A stretch of 64,000 nt of DNA from Lepus europaeus. Lineage: Eukaryota > Chordata > Mammalia > Lagomorpha > Leporidae. The notes beneath the pieces were generated by a model. It made no database searches, had not been told where the DNA came from, and worked only from the letters and a program-made list of their open reading frames with translations. The position numbers were made by a program, and so were the translations under genes. Every line of letters starts with the position of its first letter. The stretch's first letter is position 1. The stretch is from NCBI RefSeq assembly GCF_033115175.1, contig NC_084838.1, positions 68,912,468-68,976,467 on the forward strand, given 5' to 3'. This document shows, piece by piece, positions 1 through 10,352 of this stretch.

Positions 1-421
1 TTTAACATCTTTATTTCAAGAAGCTAGCATTATTGAGGGAAGGCAGACTTCTTTATTCCCAAATACTCTCTCCTAAATTGCTCTCTATCAGGGGGAGCTT
101 TAAAGGAAAAAGGGTAGTTGTAGGACATTGTGAATAAAGGATCTGGCTAATTCATTGTTGGGCAGGTCTTCAGGGTCCTTTCTGATGCATATCCCAGCAC
201 CAATATTAGATGGAGGTTTCTTTGATATGAAGCTTTGCTATTTGTACCTGGTGGTTGTAAATTTCTTTCTTATCTGAGATATAATGTGTGCTGTTCTGGT
301 CATTTCCTTACAGTTGGCACTTGGAAGTTCTGCAAGCATTATTCACTTCTTTGAGTAAACATTCTTATTAGTCACAGTGAAACCATTTTGCTTATTAATA
401 TTTCCCAAAGTTAATAAGCTG
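1..421. other. unassigned sequence flanking an LTR
   Basis: No gene or clear repeat recognised in most of this stretch. The last 50 bases (about 374-421), read on the minus strand, match the sequence immediately after the related LTR at 10415-10855 (shared words cttattaa and taataagcaaaatggttt). So either the LTR unit is longer than its TG...CA ends suggest, or this is retroviral internal sequence. Confidence 0.4.
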
Positions 422-827
422 TGTGGGCTCTTGCCACACATTCAGAGAAGAATTATGGATACTGGCTTAAATAGATCAGACAACATGGTAAGCTTAAAGG
501 ATTTTATTCAGTGAGAGGCATGCATAGGAGAGTGAGGGGTCCATACCAAGAAGAAAACAGGCCAGGAGCCAACTGTGTGCAGGAAGTATGCAAACAGGAA
601 AGCAGGGATTGGGAGGCCCAAAGGCCATGCACACTGAAGGCATGGGCCGCAAGGGCAACAAAGGGCAGTAATGGTGAAAAAGGGAGGGGCTCACCAAGTT
701 CCAGGCCTTTTATCCACTCCCAAAGGGGGGAGGTTACGTAGCCTGATTTCAGGTAGGCATGCAGGTGGGGTCAGGTAGGAGTGAGATCACACAGGGGTGT
801 GGTGAAGGCATGGTCTTCCAGCTCACA
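422..827 (-). mobile_element. ERV LTR, family A copy 1
   Basis: Read on the minus strand it begins TGTGAGCTGGAAGACC, contains the polyadenylation-type word tgaataaaatcctt near 505, and ends gagcccaca, so it has TG...CA ends. The same sequence recurs on the plus strand at 10415-10855 and more divergently on the minus strand at about 29273-29690. It sits against an antisense L1 fragment starting near 838. The lower boundary is uncertain because similarity to copy 2 continues beyond it. Confidence 0.6.
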
Positions 828-837
828 AATCTTGATA

Positions 838-1346
838 TCTTTGTTTATTCTTATTATTAATCCTTTATCAGTTACATAGTTTGCAAATAAATTCTTCAGT
901 TCTCTCCGATGCCTCTTCACTTTCTTGAGTGTTTCTTATGCAGTGCAGAAACTTCTCAATTTGATGTAATCTCATTTTTCAGTTTTGGCTTTGATTACCT
1001 ATGCCTCTGGGATCTTTTGCAAGAACTCTTTGCCTGTGCCAATGTCTTGCAGGGTTTCCTTAATGTTCTCTAATAATTTGAGGGAGTCAGGTCATAGCTT
1101 TAGATCTTTAATCCATTTTGAGTATATTTTTGTGTAAAGTGTAAGGTAGAAGTCTTGCTTCATACTTCTACATGTGGAAATCTAGTTTTCCTAGCACCAT
1201 TCTTTGAAGAGCCTGTCCTTACTCCAGGGATGTATTTTAGCTCCTTGGTCAAATATAAGTTGGTTGCAGATGCTTGGATTGATTTCTGGTATTTCTATTC
1301 TGTTCCATTGGTCTATCCATCTGTTTTTGAACCAGTACTGTTTTGC
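838..1346 (-). mobile_element. L1 ORF2 fragment (antisense)
   Basis: The plus strand is the reverse complement of the C-terminal half of L1 ORF2. It runs in parallel with the better-preserved L1 at 20280-21180, sharing words such as gatccattttgag and caaatataagttg. It is broken at 1347 by an ERV LTR. No intact frame remains. Confidence 0.8.
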
Positions 1347-1674
1347 TGTGGATTCATTCTGAGAGGAGGAGCATGGTGGGAGCAAGAGGTGCTGAGTCAC
1401 CACACAGAACCCAGGAGTCGGGTAAAAGTGGGCCAGAGGCGAGCAGCCTGCAGACGCGTTTATTTCAGTTGGTACAGCAGCTTAAATAGTCAAGGCAGCC
1501 AATCTGGTCAAGGGATGGTTTATGCCCTAACCAATCACTGCCTCTTGCCAGGCAGGCTCCTTTGCCAGGTGGGTTCCAAAGCCATTCCTGATTAATGTGG
1601 TGGAATGAGAAGGCCATGCCAAGATGGTCGCTGGCAAGTGAGTGTCAGTTACTCAGGAATGCAACATCTCTACA
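1347..1674 (-). mobile_element. ERV 3' LTR
   Basis: On the minus strand this 328-bp unit begins TGTAGAGATG and ends GAATCCACA, giving an imperfect inverted repeat TGT(A/G)GA. It contains a TATA-like tatttaag and an AATAAA signal near 1460. A polypurine tract (caaagggggatg) abuts its upstream end at 1672-1686, and env lies just beyond. That order (env, polypurine tract, LTR) marks it as a 3' LTR. It is inserted in an older L1. Confidence 0.75.
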
Positions 1675-1693
1675 TCCCCCTTTGTTTATTTTA

Positions 1694-2606
1694 AGCGTAG
1701 ATCTTAAGTTTTGGGACACTAGTTCAGATATGCACGAGATGAGGCATGAACCAGACAAACAGCATGAGGATCATAATAACGGGTACCACAAAGGGCAACA
1801 GCCAGTGCAGCCAGGATCCCAGCTGCCACCGTTCAGGTTTAATATTTCAATGAGAAATTTCATTTTTGATGCTATCAATTTCCTTTTGAATTAAGTTAGA
1901 GTTATCTGTGATGTTGAAACAGCATAATCCTGGAAACTGTGGACAGCCAATGCAATGTTTAGGTAGTAAATAATCAATAGCAGCACAATTTTGTAAAACA
2001 CCTTCAGGAAGTTGACTTAACTCTGAATTAATATAAGATAAGGCAGCAATGATGGCATTAGCAGTTTTTTCTAAAGTACAGGCAAGCTGCTCTAGGAAGA
2101 TGGGCATGAACAATTCCAAAAATAGGAGAACATCACAGGGTTTTTTATAGTTATCTTGACCTCGGGAGTAACAGTCATTAAACAATAAGAGTTAACAGGG
2201 AGGGGAAACCATAACATAATGATTAACAAGATCAAAGTAGAATTGTATGTAAGTTGAGCAAAAATAGTGGTAAGTAAAGTCTCAGGAGTCTCTATAATGT
2301 GTTCCCAAGCTAAGTGTTGTGTGCAGAAGCAATCAGCAATCAGTGACTTCATATATCCCCAGGTGGTCAATTCATCTTGGGGGACTTACAAAAAAATGGC
2401 TTTGTTTCCTGATTCTTTGAAGGATGGCAAAACAGTGGCACTGGTTCTTTGTCTTCTTCTTTAGCCATAAAGCAGGAATTGGATCCTGTAACTTCTGGTG
2501 ACAACTCATGGTGTCTGCAGGTCAGACACAGTGAGCTGGAATCCACACAGGACCTGTAGGGGATAAAACAGAAACAAATCCAAGGCACAGAGGCAGCAAG
2601 GTTCAT
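1694..2606 (-). pseudogene. ERV env remnant (transmembrane subunit)
   Basis: Minus-strand frames over about 1850-2185 encode a retroviral transmembrane subunit. A heptad-like helix is followed by an LQN-x-AAIDYLL stretch (position of the so-called immunosuppressive segment). Next comes a C-x6-CC motif at 1919-1945 (CPQFPGLCC), typical of gamma-type envelopes whose surface and transmembrane subunits are disulfide-linked. After a stop near 1846, another frame (1739-1828) reads a hydrophobic membrane anchor beginning GSWLHWLL. The two parts are in different frames, so the gene is broken. Further minus-strand frames up to 2606 (Met near 2370 and 2606) may be surface-subunit remnants, but I cannot align them. 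It leads directly into the polypurine tract and 3' LTR. Such an envelope would act in membrane fusion, but this copy cannot encode one. Confidence 0.75.
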
Positions 2607-3185
2607 TTAATTTCTGACTGGGAAGGAGAGAGAACGATTGGAACTAGCCTAAATAGAGTGGCACGTTAATCCTGAGGAATTGTGACAATAAAATTTTATG
2701 GAAGAGGTCAGGGGAGAAGGCTGGACAGAATGAGCAGCCTGAGGACCTGGGAGATCTCAGGATGAGTGACATGGGACAGGAGAATGAGAGAAGAGTGAAA
2801 ACTTCAGTCCAATACTTTAATGGGTGGTCAGAGTCTGGGTCTGATCAGGGAGTCTTCAGGATAGACCAGGGAGCCACTATGGCTAGAAATCTTCCATCCC
2901 TCCAAGACCTTACTCCAGACTCTTGATGAATTTCTGTGAAAGGAAACTGAGACAGTCAAGACCAACATTCCCAGCACCAAAAGGCAAAGGGACATTAATC
3001 GAGTCCACCACAGTAAGCCTGTCTTCTGAGTATTAAGACCATCAGCATGCTAGTCACTTTTAAGTGGCTGACACAGGCCTAGTTTTTAATTGATAGTAGA
3101 CTATGGTGCAGATTAGAATCTTCCCAAAAAAAAAGGAGGGGGAGGAGAAGGAGGAGGTGAAGGAAGAGGGAACTCTATTTTACTA
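2607..3185 (-). mobile_element. ERV 5' leader / internal remnant
   Basis: Read on the minus strand this follows the primer-binding site at 3186-3203, as a retroviral leader would. Its section near 2890-2965 resembles 26360-26450 in the second ERV leader (shared gaaaggaaactgag and accaacattcccag). No gag frame is recognisable. gag and pol are absent between this leader and the env remnant, so either they were deleted or two different ERVs are juxtaposed. Confidence 0.5.
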
Positions 3186-3203
3186 ATCCCAAATGAGCCC
3201 CCA
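3186..3203 (-). promoter_or_regulatory. proline-type tRNA primer-binding site
   Basis: The minus strand reads TGGGGGCTCATTTGGGAT. It differs at three positions from the proline tRNA primer-binding site used by many gammaretroviruses. It lies 5 bases beyond the CA end of the LTR at 3209-3680, close to the expected spacing. Confidence 0.75.
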
Positions 3204-3208
3204 AGAAA

Positions 3209-3680
3209 TGTTGTAGATTTTTCTTTCTCCCAAATGTTTAGAAGTGTTATAGCTCTTTTTCTCTATGAAAAGTTGCAGGAATCTGCAGTTCTAATCAGTC
3301 AGGTTCATGTCTTGTGAGCACAAAGAATAAGGAAGGGCAAGCAGAGAAGCAAAGTTTATTGGAGGGGAAACTCCCACATGAGAGAGAAGACCTAAGGGAG
3401 GGTTGCCATTAGGGAAAGTTCTATAGGGGTTTCTAAAGTCTATAAAGGGGGAAATTCTTATGATTGACCCAGGAGATTTGCAAAAGAGGCACTGGGCCCT
3501 GACTGTTTTGATTGGCTCTTGACTATGGTAATTGGATGAAAGTTAAGTATTCCAGTCAAAGAAGCCAGTTGCTTAACTTCTCTCAGGTCTTCCAGGAACT
3601 TGTCTCCAGATGGCAGGGAGGGGCCCCATACCACCCTAGGGACTGAGTCCTTAAGACATGGGTTTGGGGGAACTGCAACA
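3209..3680 (-). mobile_element. ERV 5' LTR, family C
   Basis: The minus strand begins TGTTGCAG and ends CTACAACA, a five-base inverted repeat TGTTG/CAACA. It holds a TATA-like ctttatagac near 3450, an AATAAACTTTG polyadenylation signal near 3350 and a primer-binding site just after its end. This is therefore a 5' LTR of a class I (gamma-type) ERV. It does not resemble the 3' LTR at 1347-1674, so the two are not a matching pair. Confidence 0.7.
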
Positions 3681-3843
3681 CTCAAATCATAGCAGGGGAT
3701 AAAGGCAGGATAATGATTTTTTAAAAAATCTCATCTTTCTTTACTTATATTGTTATGGGAAAATGGTGGCAGAGAAATTATTGTTACCTCGGTTCTTTGT
3801 CTCATATGGAAGAAGAATTTCCAAGCTGAATGCAAAGAGATTT

Positions 3844-5706
3844 TTTTAAATTAAACTTTTATTTAATGAATATAAATTTCCAAAGTACAGCTTATGGGTT
3901 ACAATGGCTTCCCCCTCCCAAAACTTCCCTCCCACCCACAACCCTCCCCTTTCCCACTCCCTCTCCCCTTCCAATCACATCATGATTCATTTTCAATTCT
4001 CTTTATATACAGAAGATCAGTTTAGTATATATTAGGTAACGATTTCAACAGTTTGCCCCCATATAGCAACACCAAGTGAAAAAAAATACTGTTGGAGTAC
4101 TAGTTATAGCATTAAATAAGAGTGTACAGCACATTAAAGACAGAGACCCTACATAATATTTTTTTTAAAAAAATCAATTAATTTTCTATGCCATTTCCAA
4201 TTTAACACCAGGTTGTTTTTTTTTTTTTCATTTCCAATTATCTTTATATATAGAAGATCGATTCAGTATATAATTAGTAAAGATCTCATCAGTTTGTACC
4301 CACGCAGAAACACAAAGTGTAAAAATACTGTTTCAGTACTAGTTATAGCATCACTGCACATTAGACAACACATTAAGGACAGATCCCACATGGGATGTAA
4401 GTACACAGTGACTTCTGTTGCTGACTTAACAATTTGACACTCCTGTTCATGGCGTCAGTAATCTCCCTAGGCTCTAGTCATGAGTTGCCATGGCTATGGA
4501 AGCCTTTAGAGTTCGCTGACTTTGATCTTATTCCGATAGGGTCATAGTCAAAGTGGAAGTTCTCTCCTCCCTTCAGAGAAAGGTACCTCCTTCTTTGATG
4601 GCCCCGTTCTTTCCACTGGGATCTCACTCGCAGAGATCTTTCATTTAGGTCTTCTTCTTTTCTTTTCTTTTCCATGGTATCTTGGCTTTCCATGCCTACA
4701 ATACTCTCATGGGCTCTTGAGCCAGATCCGAATGCCTTAAGGGCTGATTCTGAGGCCAGAGTGTTGTTTAGGACGTCTGCCATTCTATGAGTCTGCTGTG
4801 TATCCCACTTCCCATGTTGGCTCTTTCTCTCCCTTTTTGATTCTATCAGTTAGTATTAGCAGACACTAGTCTTGTTTGTGTGATCCTTTTGATTCTTAGA
4901 CCTGTCAGAGCCATCGAATGTGAACTGAAATTGATCACTTGGACTAGTGAGATGGCATTGGTACATGCCACCTTGATGGGATTGTATTGGAATCCCCTGG
5001 CACATTTCTAACTCCATCATTTGGGGCAAGTCTGATTGTGCATGTCCCAAATTGTACATCTCCTCCTTCTCTTTTTCCACTCTTAAATTTAACAGGGATC
5101 ACCTTTCAGTTAAAATTTAAACACCTAAGAATAATTGTGTGTTAATTACAGAGTTCAACCACTAGAACAACAACAACAACAACAACAAATACTAAAAAGG
5201 ATAAAGTATTACATTGTACATCTAGAGTCAGGACAAGAGCTGATCAGGTCATTGTTTCTTATAGTGTCCATTTCACTTAACAGGTTTCCCCTTTGGTGCT
5301 CAGTTGTTGCCGATCAGGGAAAACAAATGATATTTGTCTCTTTGGGACTGGCTTAATTCACTCAGCATGATGTTTTCCAGATTCCTCCATCTTGTTGCAA
5401 ATGACTGGGTTTCATTGTTCCTTACTGCTGTATAGTATTCTATGGAGTACATGTCCCATAATTTCTTTATCCAGTCTACTGTTGATGGGCATTTGGGTTG
5501 GTTCCAGGTCTTAGCTATTGTGAATTGAGCTGCAATAAACATTAATGTGCAGATGGCTTTTTTAGTAGCCAAATTAATTTCCTTTGGGTAAATTCCAAGG
5601 AGTGGGATGGCTGGGTTGTATGGTAGGGTTATGTTCAGGTTTCTGAGGAATCTCCAGACTGACTTCTATAGTGGCTTTACCAGTTTGCATTCCCACCAAC
5701 AGTGGG
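3844..5706 (-). mobile_element. 5'-truncated L1 (3' end of ORF2 plus 3' UTR)
   Basis: Antisense L1 copy. The poly-A end is at 3844 (T-rich). The G-rich 3' UTR tract appears as C-rich sequence at 3910-3972. The last 90 or so codons of ORF2 are at 5300-5706 ([20 protein letters not shown] on the minus strand). It is flanked by a perfect 12-bp target-site duplication gcaaagagattt at 3832-3843 and 5707-5718. It carries a short (caa)n run at 5168-5187. It landed in a pre-existing solo LTR. Confidence 0.92.
5168..5187 (+). repeat. (CAA)n microsatellite
   Basis: About seven tandem caa units inside the L1 3' UTR. The short glutamine run it encodes in one frame is a by-product and not a gene. Confidence 0.9.
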
Positions 5707-6115
5707 GCAAAGAGATTTAAAAGGATTTGTTAGAAGGGCCTCCAACCAGAGCAGTGTGGAGGGGGCTTCCAAGAGAGGAAAACCCAAAGGGACTGGTGGC
5801 AGTGAGCTTTTTAAGTACAATTTCGAAGAAAAAAAAACTTGACAATCAGATTGGCATTCAGTTACCAGGCTGGGAAAAAAACCATCAAAAGACCTCATTT
5901 ACAATTCTCCATCCTGTCTGGGCTGCTAAGGGTGGGAGAGGTACCTTGTTTTCACAATAAGCTGTGAGCTCAGGAAGAGCTCCCTTGCTGTTCTCATGGT
6001 AAAGTTGGAGATTCTGAAGGAAGGAGGGCAGCCTGTTTGTTCTTGCTAAAGATAATGTTTTGCACCCCAAATTCCATTGAGATCCCCTATCTATTAACCC
6101 ATCTAACTCCTCACA

Positions 6116-6738
6116 ATATAATTTGTCCACTGAATTAACTACCTCTGGGGTAGACCTACCCCTGGGCTTTGTGTGTAAATGTGCAGAGGTGTGTGTGTGT
6201 GGGGGGGGGATGTCCTTATTTTTAAAGTCACTTTGATGCTTCTGATACAGCCAAAAGCATTGTACCAACTGAGTTGGAGTATATTCTTTCTGGAAGCTTT
6301 TCAGTTTATCACAAACATTTAGAAATTTCAGAAGGTGTAATATTTTTTCAGCATCCCTGTTCAGACTTGAACACTTCAATCTATACATTCAAGTTTTTCT
6401 TAATTTCAGGAAAATTTTCGCTAATAGTTGATTAGTATCACCTTATTTTTGGTTTTTTTTTTTTTCGTGTTTTTTTTTATCCTACAACCTCAGTTAACTA
6501 TGGCTTAGGTCTACTTAGCCTATAATCACTTTGATTTTTTTTCCCTTTACCATTTCCATCCTTTTCTATTTCTTCTCTGTATGCTGAGTCATTTCTTCTA
6601 CTTTATCTTGAAGATAATCCTTTTACCACACTCTCAACTTCATAGTTTAGCCCCTCTGTTGAGCTTTATGAGCCAACAATTGCTTTATGTGAAAAAATAT
6701 GAAGAATAACACTTAACTGCTCTTAGAGACAGATCAGG
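6116..6738. other. unassigned sequence
   Basis: No repeat recognised. It holds a short GT/G-rich run near 6190-6210 and T-runs near 6450-6478. A minus-strand open frame over about 6118-6388 (Met at 6388, in-frame stop just upstream) reads through without stops, but I recognise no domain in it. Confidence 0.3.
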
Positions 6739-7484
6739 TGTTGTGGTCATGGGTTCCTGGAACCTCTGACAAGGAATTAAGGGAGGTTCATATGGACAGC
6801 AAGTACAGGCAAGAAAGATTTATGACAACCAAGTAACAGTACACTCATAATGCAGTAATTGTGCGCCTCTGAGGAGAGCTCAGCTCACTTTCCTCTCAGC
6901 CGCCCCAACCCCCGTCCCCGGATGACTGGGGATGTGAATCCACTGAGCTGATGCTGGGCAAGGGGTGGAGAGGCCTTGTCATGGTAACTCTTGCCAGATG
7001 TCAAGGCAGGGGTTTTCAGGAGTCCTGGGTGGAGAGATGTCCCTGGGGAAACCTCCACCAGAGGTCCTGGGCGGAGAGGTATTGCCAGGACACCCCCATG
7101 GGTGTTGTTGAGAGAACCCCACTCAGGTTCTCTGCCTGTTTGCCATTTGCTATTGGAACTCTCCTGCAATATCTCTATCTAAATATGTGACTTGTAAGAT
7201 TAACTTCAGCCGTCCCTTCCCTGGGTTTGGCTTGGGCTGATCATTTGGGTTTGGATTCTATTTGGCCTGGGCTGGCCATTATCTTATGCAAGTAAGCAGT
7301 CTGTCTCTCTATGCTAGCAGCTTTTCAAACAAGCAGTTTTTCAGTTGCACATTTTTTGGAATTTTTCTCTTTGTGTTTCCCCCCAGATCCTGTCTCCTGC
7401 TTTGTTATTAGTGATGTCTGATGCAGGGTCTCAGTTTCCAGTTTTCTTGCCTCTTGGTTCTAATTATCTACAGACCTTATAAGT
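6739..7484 (-). mobile_element. probable ERV LTR and adjoining env/polypurine end
   Basis: On the minus strand a candidate LTR runs from TGTGCAAC (7351) to CCACAACA (6739), with a polyadenylation-like cataaatc near 6820. A G-run (ctggggggaaac) near 7378-7390, upstream on that strand, looks like a polypurine tract, but it is about 25 bases from the proposed start. Boundaries are therefore tentative. Confidence 0.4.
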
Positions 7485-7496
7485 TATATTATCTTT

Positions 7497-8146
7497 TTTT
7501 TTTTAGAAAACTTTATTTAATAAATGTAAGTATCAAAAGTACAACTTTTGGATTATAGCAGTTTTCCCCTCCATAACTTCCCTCCCACTCACAAACCATC
7601 CCATCTCCTACTCCCTCTCCCATCCCGTTCTTCATTAAGATTCATTTTTAATTATCTTTATATACAAAAGATCAACTTAGTATATACTAAGAAAAGATTT
7701 CAACAGATTGCACCCACACAGAAACACAAAGTGTAAAGTACTGTTTGAGTACTAGTTATGCCGTTAATTCACATAGTACAACACATTAAAGACAGAGATC
7801 CTACGTGGGGAGTAAGTGCACAGTGATTCCTGTTGTTGATTTAATAATTGACACTCTTGTTTATGGTGTCAGTGATCACCTGAGGCTCTTGTCATGAGCT
7901 GTCAAGGCTATGGAAGCCTCTTCAGTTCACAAACTCCAACCTTATTTAGACAAGGCCATAATGAAAGTGGAAGTTCTCTCCTCCCTTCAGAGAAAGGTAC
8001 CTCCTTCCTTGATGGCCCCTTCTTCCTGCTGGGATCTCACTCATAAAGATCTTTCATTTAGGTCATTTTTTTGCCAGTGTCTTGGCTTTCCATGCCTGAG
8101 AAACTCTCATGGGCTTTTTAGCCAGATCTGAATGCCTTAAGGGCTG
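7497..8146 (-). mobile_element. 5'-truncated L1 (3' UTR only)
   Basis: Antisense L1 3' UTR, with a T-rich tail at 7497, a C-rich tract (G-rich on the minus strand) at 7565-7628 and the conserved region up to ccttaagggct at 8144. It is flanked by a perfect 12-bp duplication tatattatcttt (7485-7496 and 8147-8158). Confidence 0.92.
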
Positions 8147-8328
8147 TATATTATCTTTCTTGAAAGGCAGAGTGAGCTTTGAGTAAATGTTATTTTTATG
8201 AGACTAGAGGAGAGAAAGAATTCTAAGAGTTACCAATATAAGACTGAAGCCAAGCCCATATTGCTAATGAATTTAATTAAGATTTTATTGGACCCCAGTG
8301 TCTCTTCCTCAGCCTGCAGTTCCTCTGC

Positions 8329-8343
8329 AAAGATTAACTCATT
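8329..8343 (+). repeat. target-site duplication, left copy (NIP7 retrocopy)
   Basis: The 15-base word aaagattaactcatt occurs here and again at 10353-10367, exactly bracketing the NIP7 cDNA copy and its A-rich tail. This is the signature of L1-driven insertion. Confidence 0.95.
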
Positions 8344-8366
8344 GGGGGCTGCAGCCTGGCGGAAAG

Positions 8367-8909
8367 ATGCGGCCTTTGACTGAAGAGGAGAGGAGGGTCA
8401 TGTTTGAAAAGATGGCCAAATACATCGGGGAGAACTTGCAGCTGCTCGTGGACCTGCCCTACGGCACCTACTGTTGCAGGCTGCACAACGACCGCGTGTA
8501 CTACGTGAGTGAAAAGATCCTGAAACTGGCCGCCAACATCTCCGCGGACACGCTGGTGTTGCTGGGGACCTGCTTCGGGAAGTTCACCAAGACCCACAAG
8601 TTCCGGTTGTACATCACGGCACTGGATTACCTGGCGCCCTACGCCAAGTATGAAGTGTAGATAAAGCCCGGCGCCGAGCAGTTCTTCCTGTATGGGAACC
8701 ACGTTTTGAAGTCTGGTCTAGGGCGAATCACTGAGAACACTGCTCAGTACCAGGGAGTGGTGGTCTACTCCATGGCCGACATCCCTTTGGGTTTTGGGGT
8801 GGCAGCAAAGTCTACACAAGACTGCAGGAAAGTAGACCCCATGGCCATTGTGGTATTTCATCAAGCAGACGTTGGGGAGTATGTGCGGCATGAAGAAACA
8901 TTGACTTAA
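8367..8909 (+). pseudogene. NIP7P: NIP7 coding remnant, one in-frame stop
   Basis: The ATG at 8367 opens [20 protein letters not shown], and the frame runs 181 codons to the TAA at 8907-8909, ending in RHEETLT. This equals the 180-residue length of mammalian NIP7 with no frameshift. The only disabling lesion I see is TAG at 8658-8660 (codon 98), where the parent has tryptophan (TGG to TAG). The 97-codon product would keep the N-terminal domain and lose the C-terminal PUA RNA-binding domain. Downstream of the stop the frame still reads [20 protein letters not shown] and the PUA-domain sequence. The few apparent changes (for example SFL to FFL near codon 107) are from memory of the family and need alignment. 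The loss of one codon with frame kept suggests a fairly recent copy. Confidence 0.95.
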
Positions 8910-9364
8910 AAGCCGTCGCCAGGACAGCCGGCCCTGAGAGTCTAGCTTTGTTCCTTTGTGTGTGGTCTTTGTGTGAAGCGCCATGACCTGGTCAGGGACT
9001 TCTGTGTTTAATACGGCATCACTGACAAATGCAAGCTGGACCCTTAATGTACACAGTGGCTCAGAAATGAGGTTTCAGATCTTTGTATTTGTGACTCGGT
9101 AGAGTACCCCATTACAGATTTGAATTGGAGGGCTTCTTGTTGTGAGTTACAGGTTCCACATTGTTGGAACTGAGGACAAGAATAGCTTGTTACTGTTATT
9201 TGTGATAACACTTTGTCTTCTAGACTCTGGCTTTTCTATGTTATTTATTAAAATCAAGAAAGATATTGCCATATCAGAGTAGTAGGCCTCAAATGGAATT
9301 TGGCTAAGATAATAAGAGCTGTTTATTCAGCCATTTTCTATACAATAAGTGCTCATGGTATAAA

Positions 9365-9585
9365 ACAAAAACTTGGATTCAAACTAGTTCTGCAACCTAC
9401 CAGCTAGATGGCTTTGGAAGAGTCACTCAACTTTAACATGCTTCATTTTCTTCTGTTTAAAAAAGAAAAACTGAAACAGCTTTAACTATCTGCTTAAGAA
9501 TCATTTTCAAAGTTAGAAATCATACTTTTAAAGCTTCTAGCCACTGCCTGGAAAATGATAAGTCTTGAATAAGTGTTAAGTTATT
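9365..9585 (+). repeat. MIR SINE in the NIP7 3' UTR
   Basis: Contains the MIR core pattern (ttctgcaacctaccagctagatggctt, then gagtcactcaactt, then cttcattttcttctg) and a tail like tgcctggaaaatga...aataagtgtta. As MIRs are ancient, it was probably part of the parent NIP7 3' UTR and was copied with the mRNA. Confidence 0.65.
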
Positions 9586-9869
9586 TTTATATTGACATAT
9601 TTCTTTTAGTAAGCATAGAGGGCTTACAATTTGAATACAAGTTGTTTTTTCTGTTTTTATTTTTTTTAATCTTGAATGACCCCAGGTGTTTTTTTGTCAC
9701 TTTGATTCATAAAATATAATTTTTCTTACAAACCTCTTTGCCTACTTGGTTGGACTGGCCTGGACTGGACCAAAAGCACTGGAGGCTCTGAAATAATAAT
9801 TCAGCTTCTTCATCTTTCACGTTTCTTAAAATTATTTTGTGAAAATATATTTTAAAAATCGGTAACACT

Positions 9870-10190
9870 GGGGCCAGCACTGTGGAATAGTGGGTAAAGC
9901 CATGGCCTGAAATGCCAGTATCCCATATGGGCACCAGTTCGAGTCAGCTGCTCCACTTCCGATCCAGCTCTCTGCTGTGGCCTGGGAAAGCAGTGGAAGA
10001 TGGCCTAAGACCTTGGGCCCCTGCACCCGCGTGGGAGACCAAGAAGCTCCAAGCTCCTGGCTTTGGATCAGCACAGCTCTGGCCATTGTGGCCATTTGGG
10101 AAGTGAACCAGCAATTGAAGACTCTCTCCTCCTCTCTCTGCCTCTATAACTCTGCCTTTCAAATGAATAAATAGATTTTTTAAAAAACAA
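9870..10190 (+). mobile_element. CSINE (older form)
   Basis: Begins ggggccagcactgtgg, contains ggaagatggccta...accttgggcccctgcacc, and ends aatgaataaatagatttttt. It interrupts the NIP7 3' UTR, so it postdates the retrocopy. I could not find a clean target duplication. Confidence 0.9.
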
Positions 10191-10352
10191 TAGTTCTAAA
10201 AAAAGGACAATAACATTTTACAGGTTTTTAAGATGTGTATTGAAAGACAGTTTTTAAATGAATATACTCATTTTTAATTCCAAAGAAGATACCTCTAAAA
10301 ATAAAAAAGTTTTGACCACAAAAAAACAAAACAAAACAAAACAAAAAACAAA

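Larger units (their letters stand above)
3751..6115 (-). mobile_element. solo ERV LTR, family B, split by an L1
   Basis: The two halves, 3751-3843 and 5719-6115, together make about 490 bp matching the LTR at 27138-27740 (shared ttacctc.gttctttgtctc and caccttgttttcaca-like words). On the minus strand it begins TGTGAGGAG and ends ccataaca. Four-base atat flanks (3747-3750 and 6116-6119) are consistent with a retroviral target duplication and a solo LTR. A younger L1 (3844-5706) sits inside it. Confidence 0.65.
8344..10352 (+). pseudogene. NIP7P: NIP7 processed pseudogene (whole retrocopy)
   Basis: Intronless cDNA copy of NIP7, the conserved factor for 60S subunit assembly and 27S/pre-rRNA processing. 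It starts with 23 bases of 5' UTR, then the coding region 8367-8909, then a long 3' UTR. That UTR contains an ancient MIR (about 9365-9585) and is interrupted by a younger CSINE (9870-10190). An AATAAA at 10300-10305 lies about 12 bases before an A-rich tail (10318-10352). Perfect 15-bp target-site duplications flank the unit. No promoter was copied, so expression would depend on neighbouring LTR or L1 promoters. The identification is firm; expression is unknown. Confidence 0.95.

Noticed and set aside
4478..4783. 101-codon minus-strand ORF starting MADVLNNTLASES
   Set aside because: It lies in the L1 3' UTR. The parallel copies at 7497-8146, 31318-32120 and 56111-57029 all have a stop about 20 codons in, at the same place. 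Only a one-base change opens this copy, so it is not a gene.
5135..5356. Poly-glutamine ORF
   Set aside because: Produced by a (caa)n run in an L1 3' UTR.
8706..8909. Independent small gene at the NIP7 3' half
   Set aside because: It is the continuation of the NIP7 frame after the premature stop; the start is a TTG codon (leucine in the parent) and there is no separate promoter.
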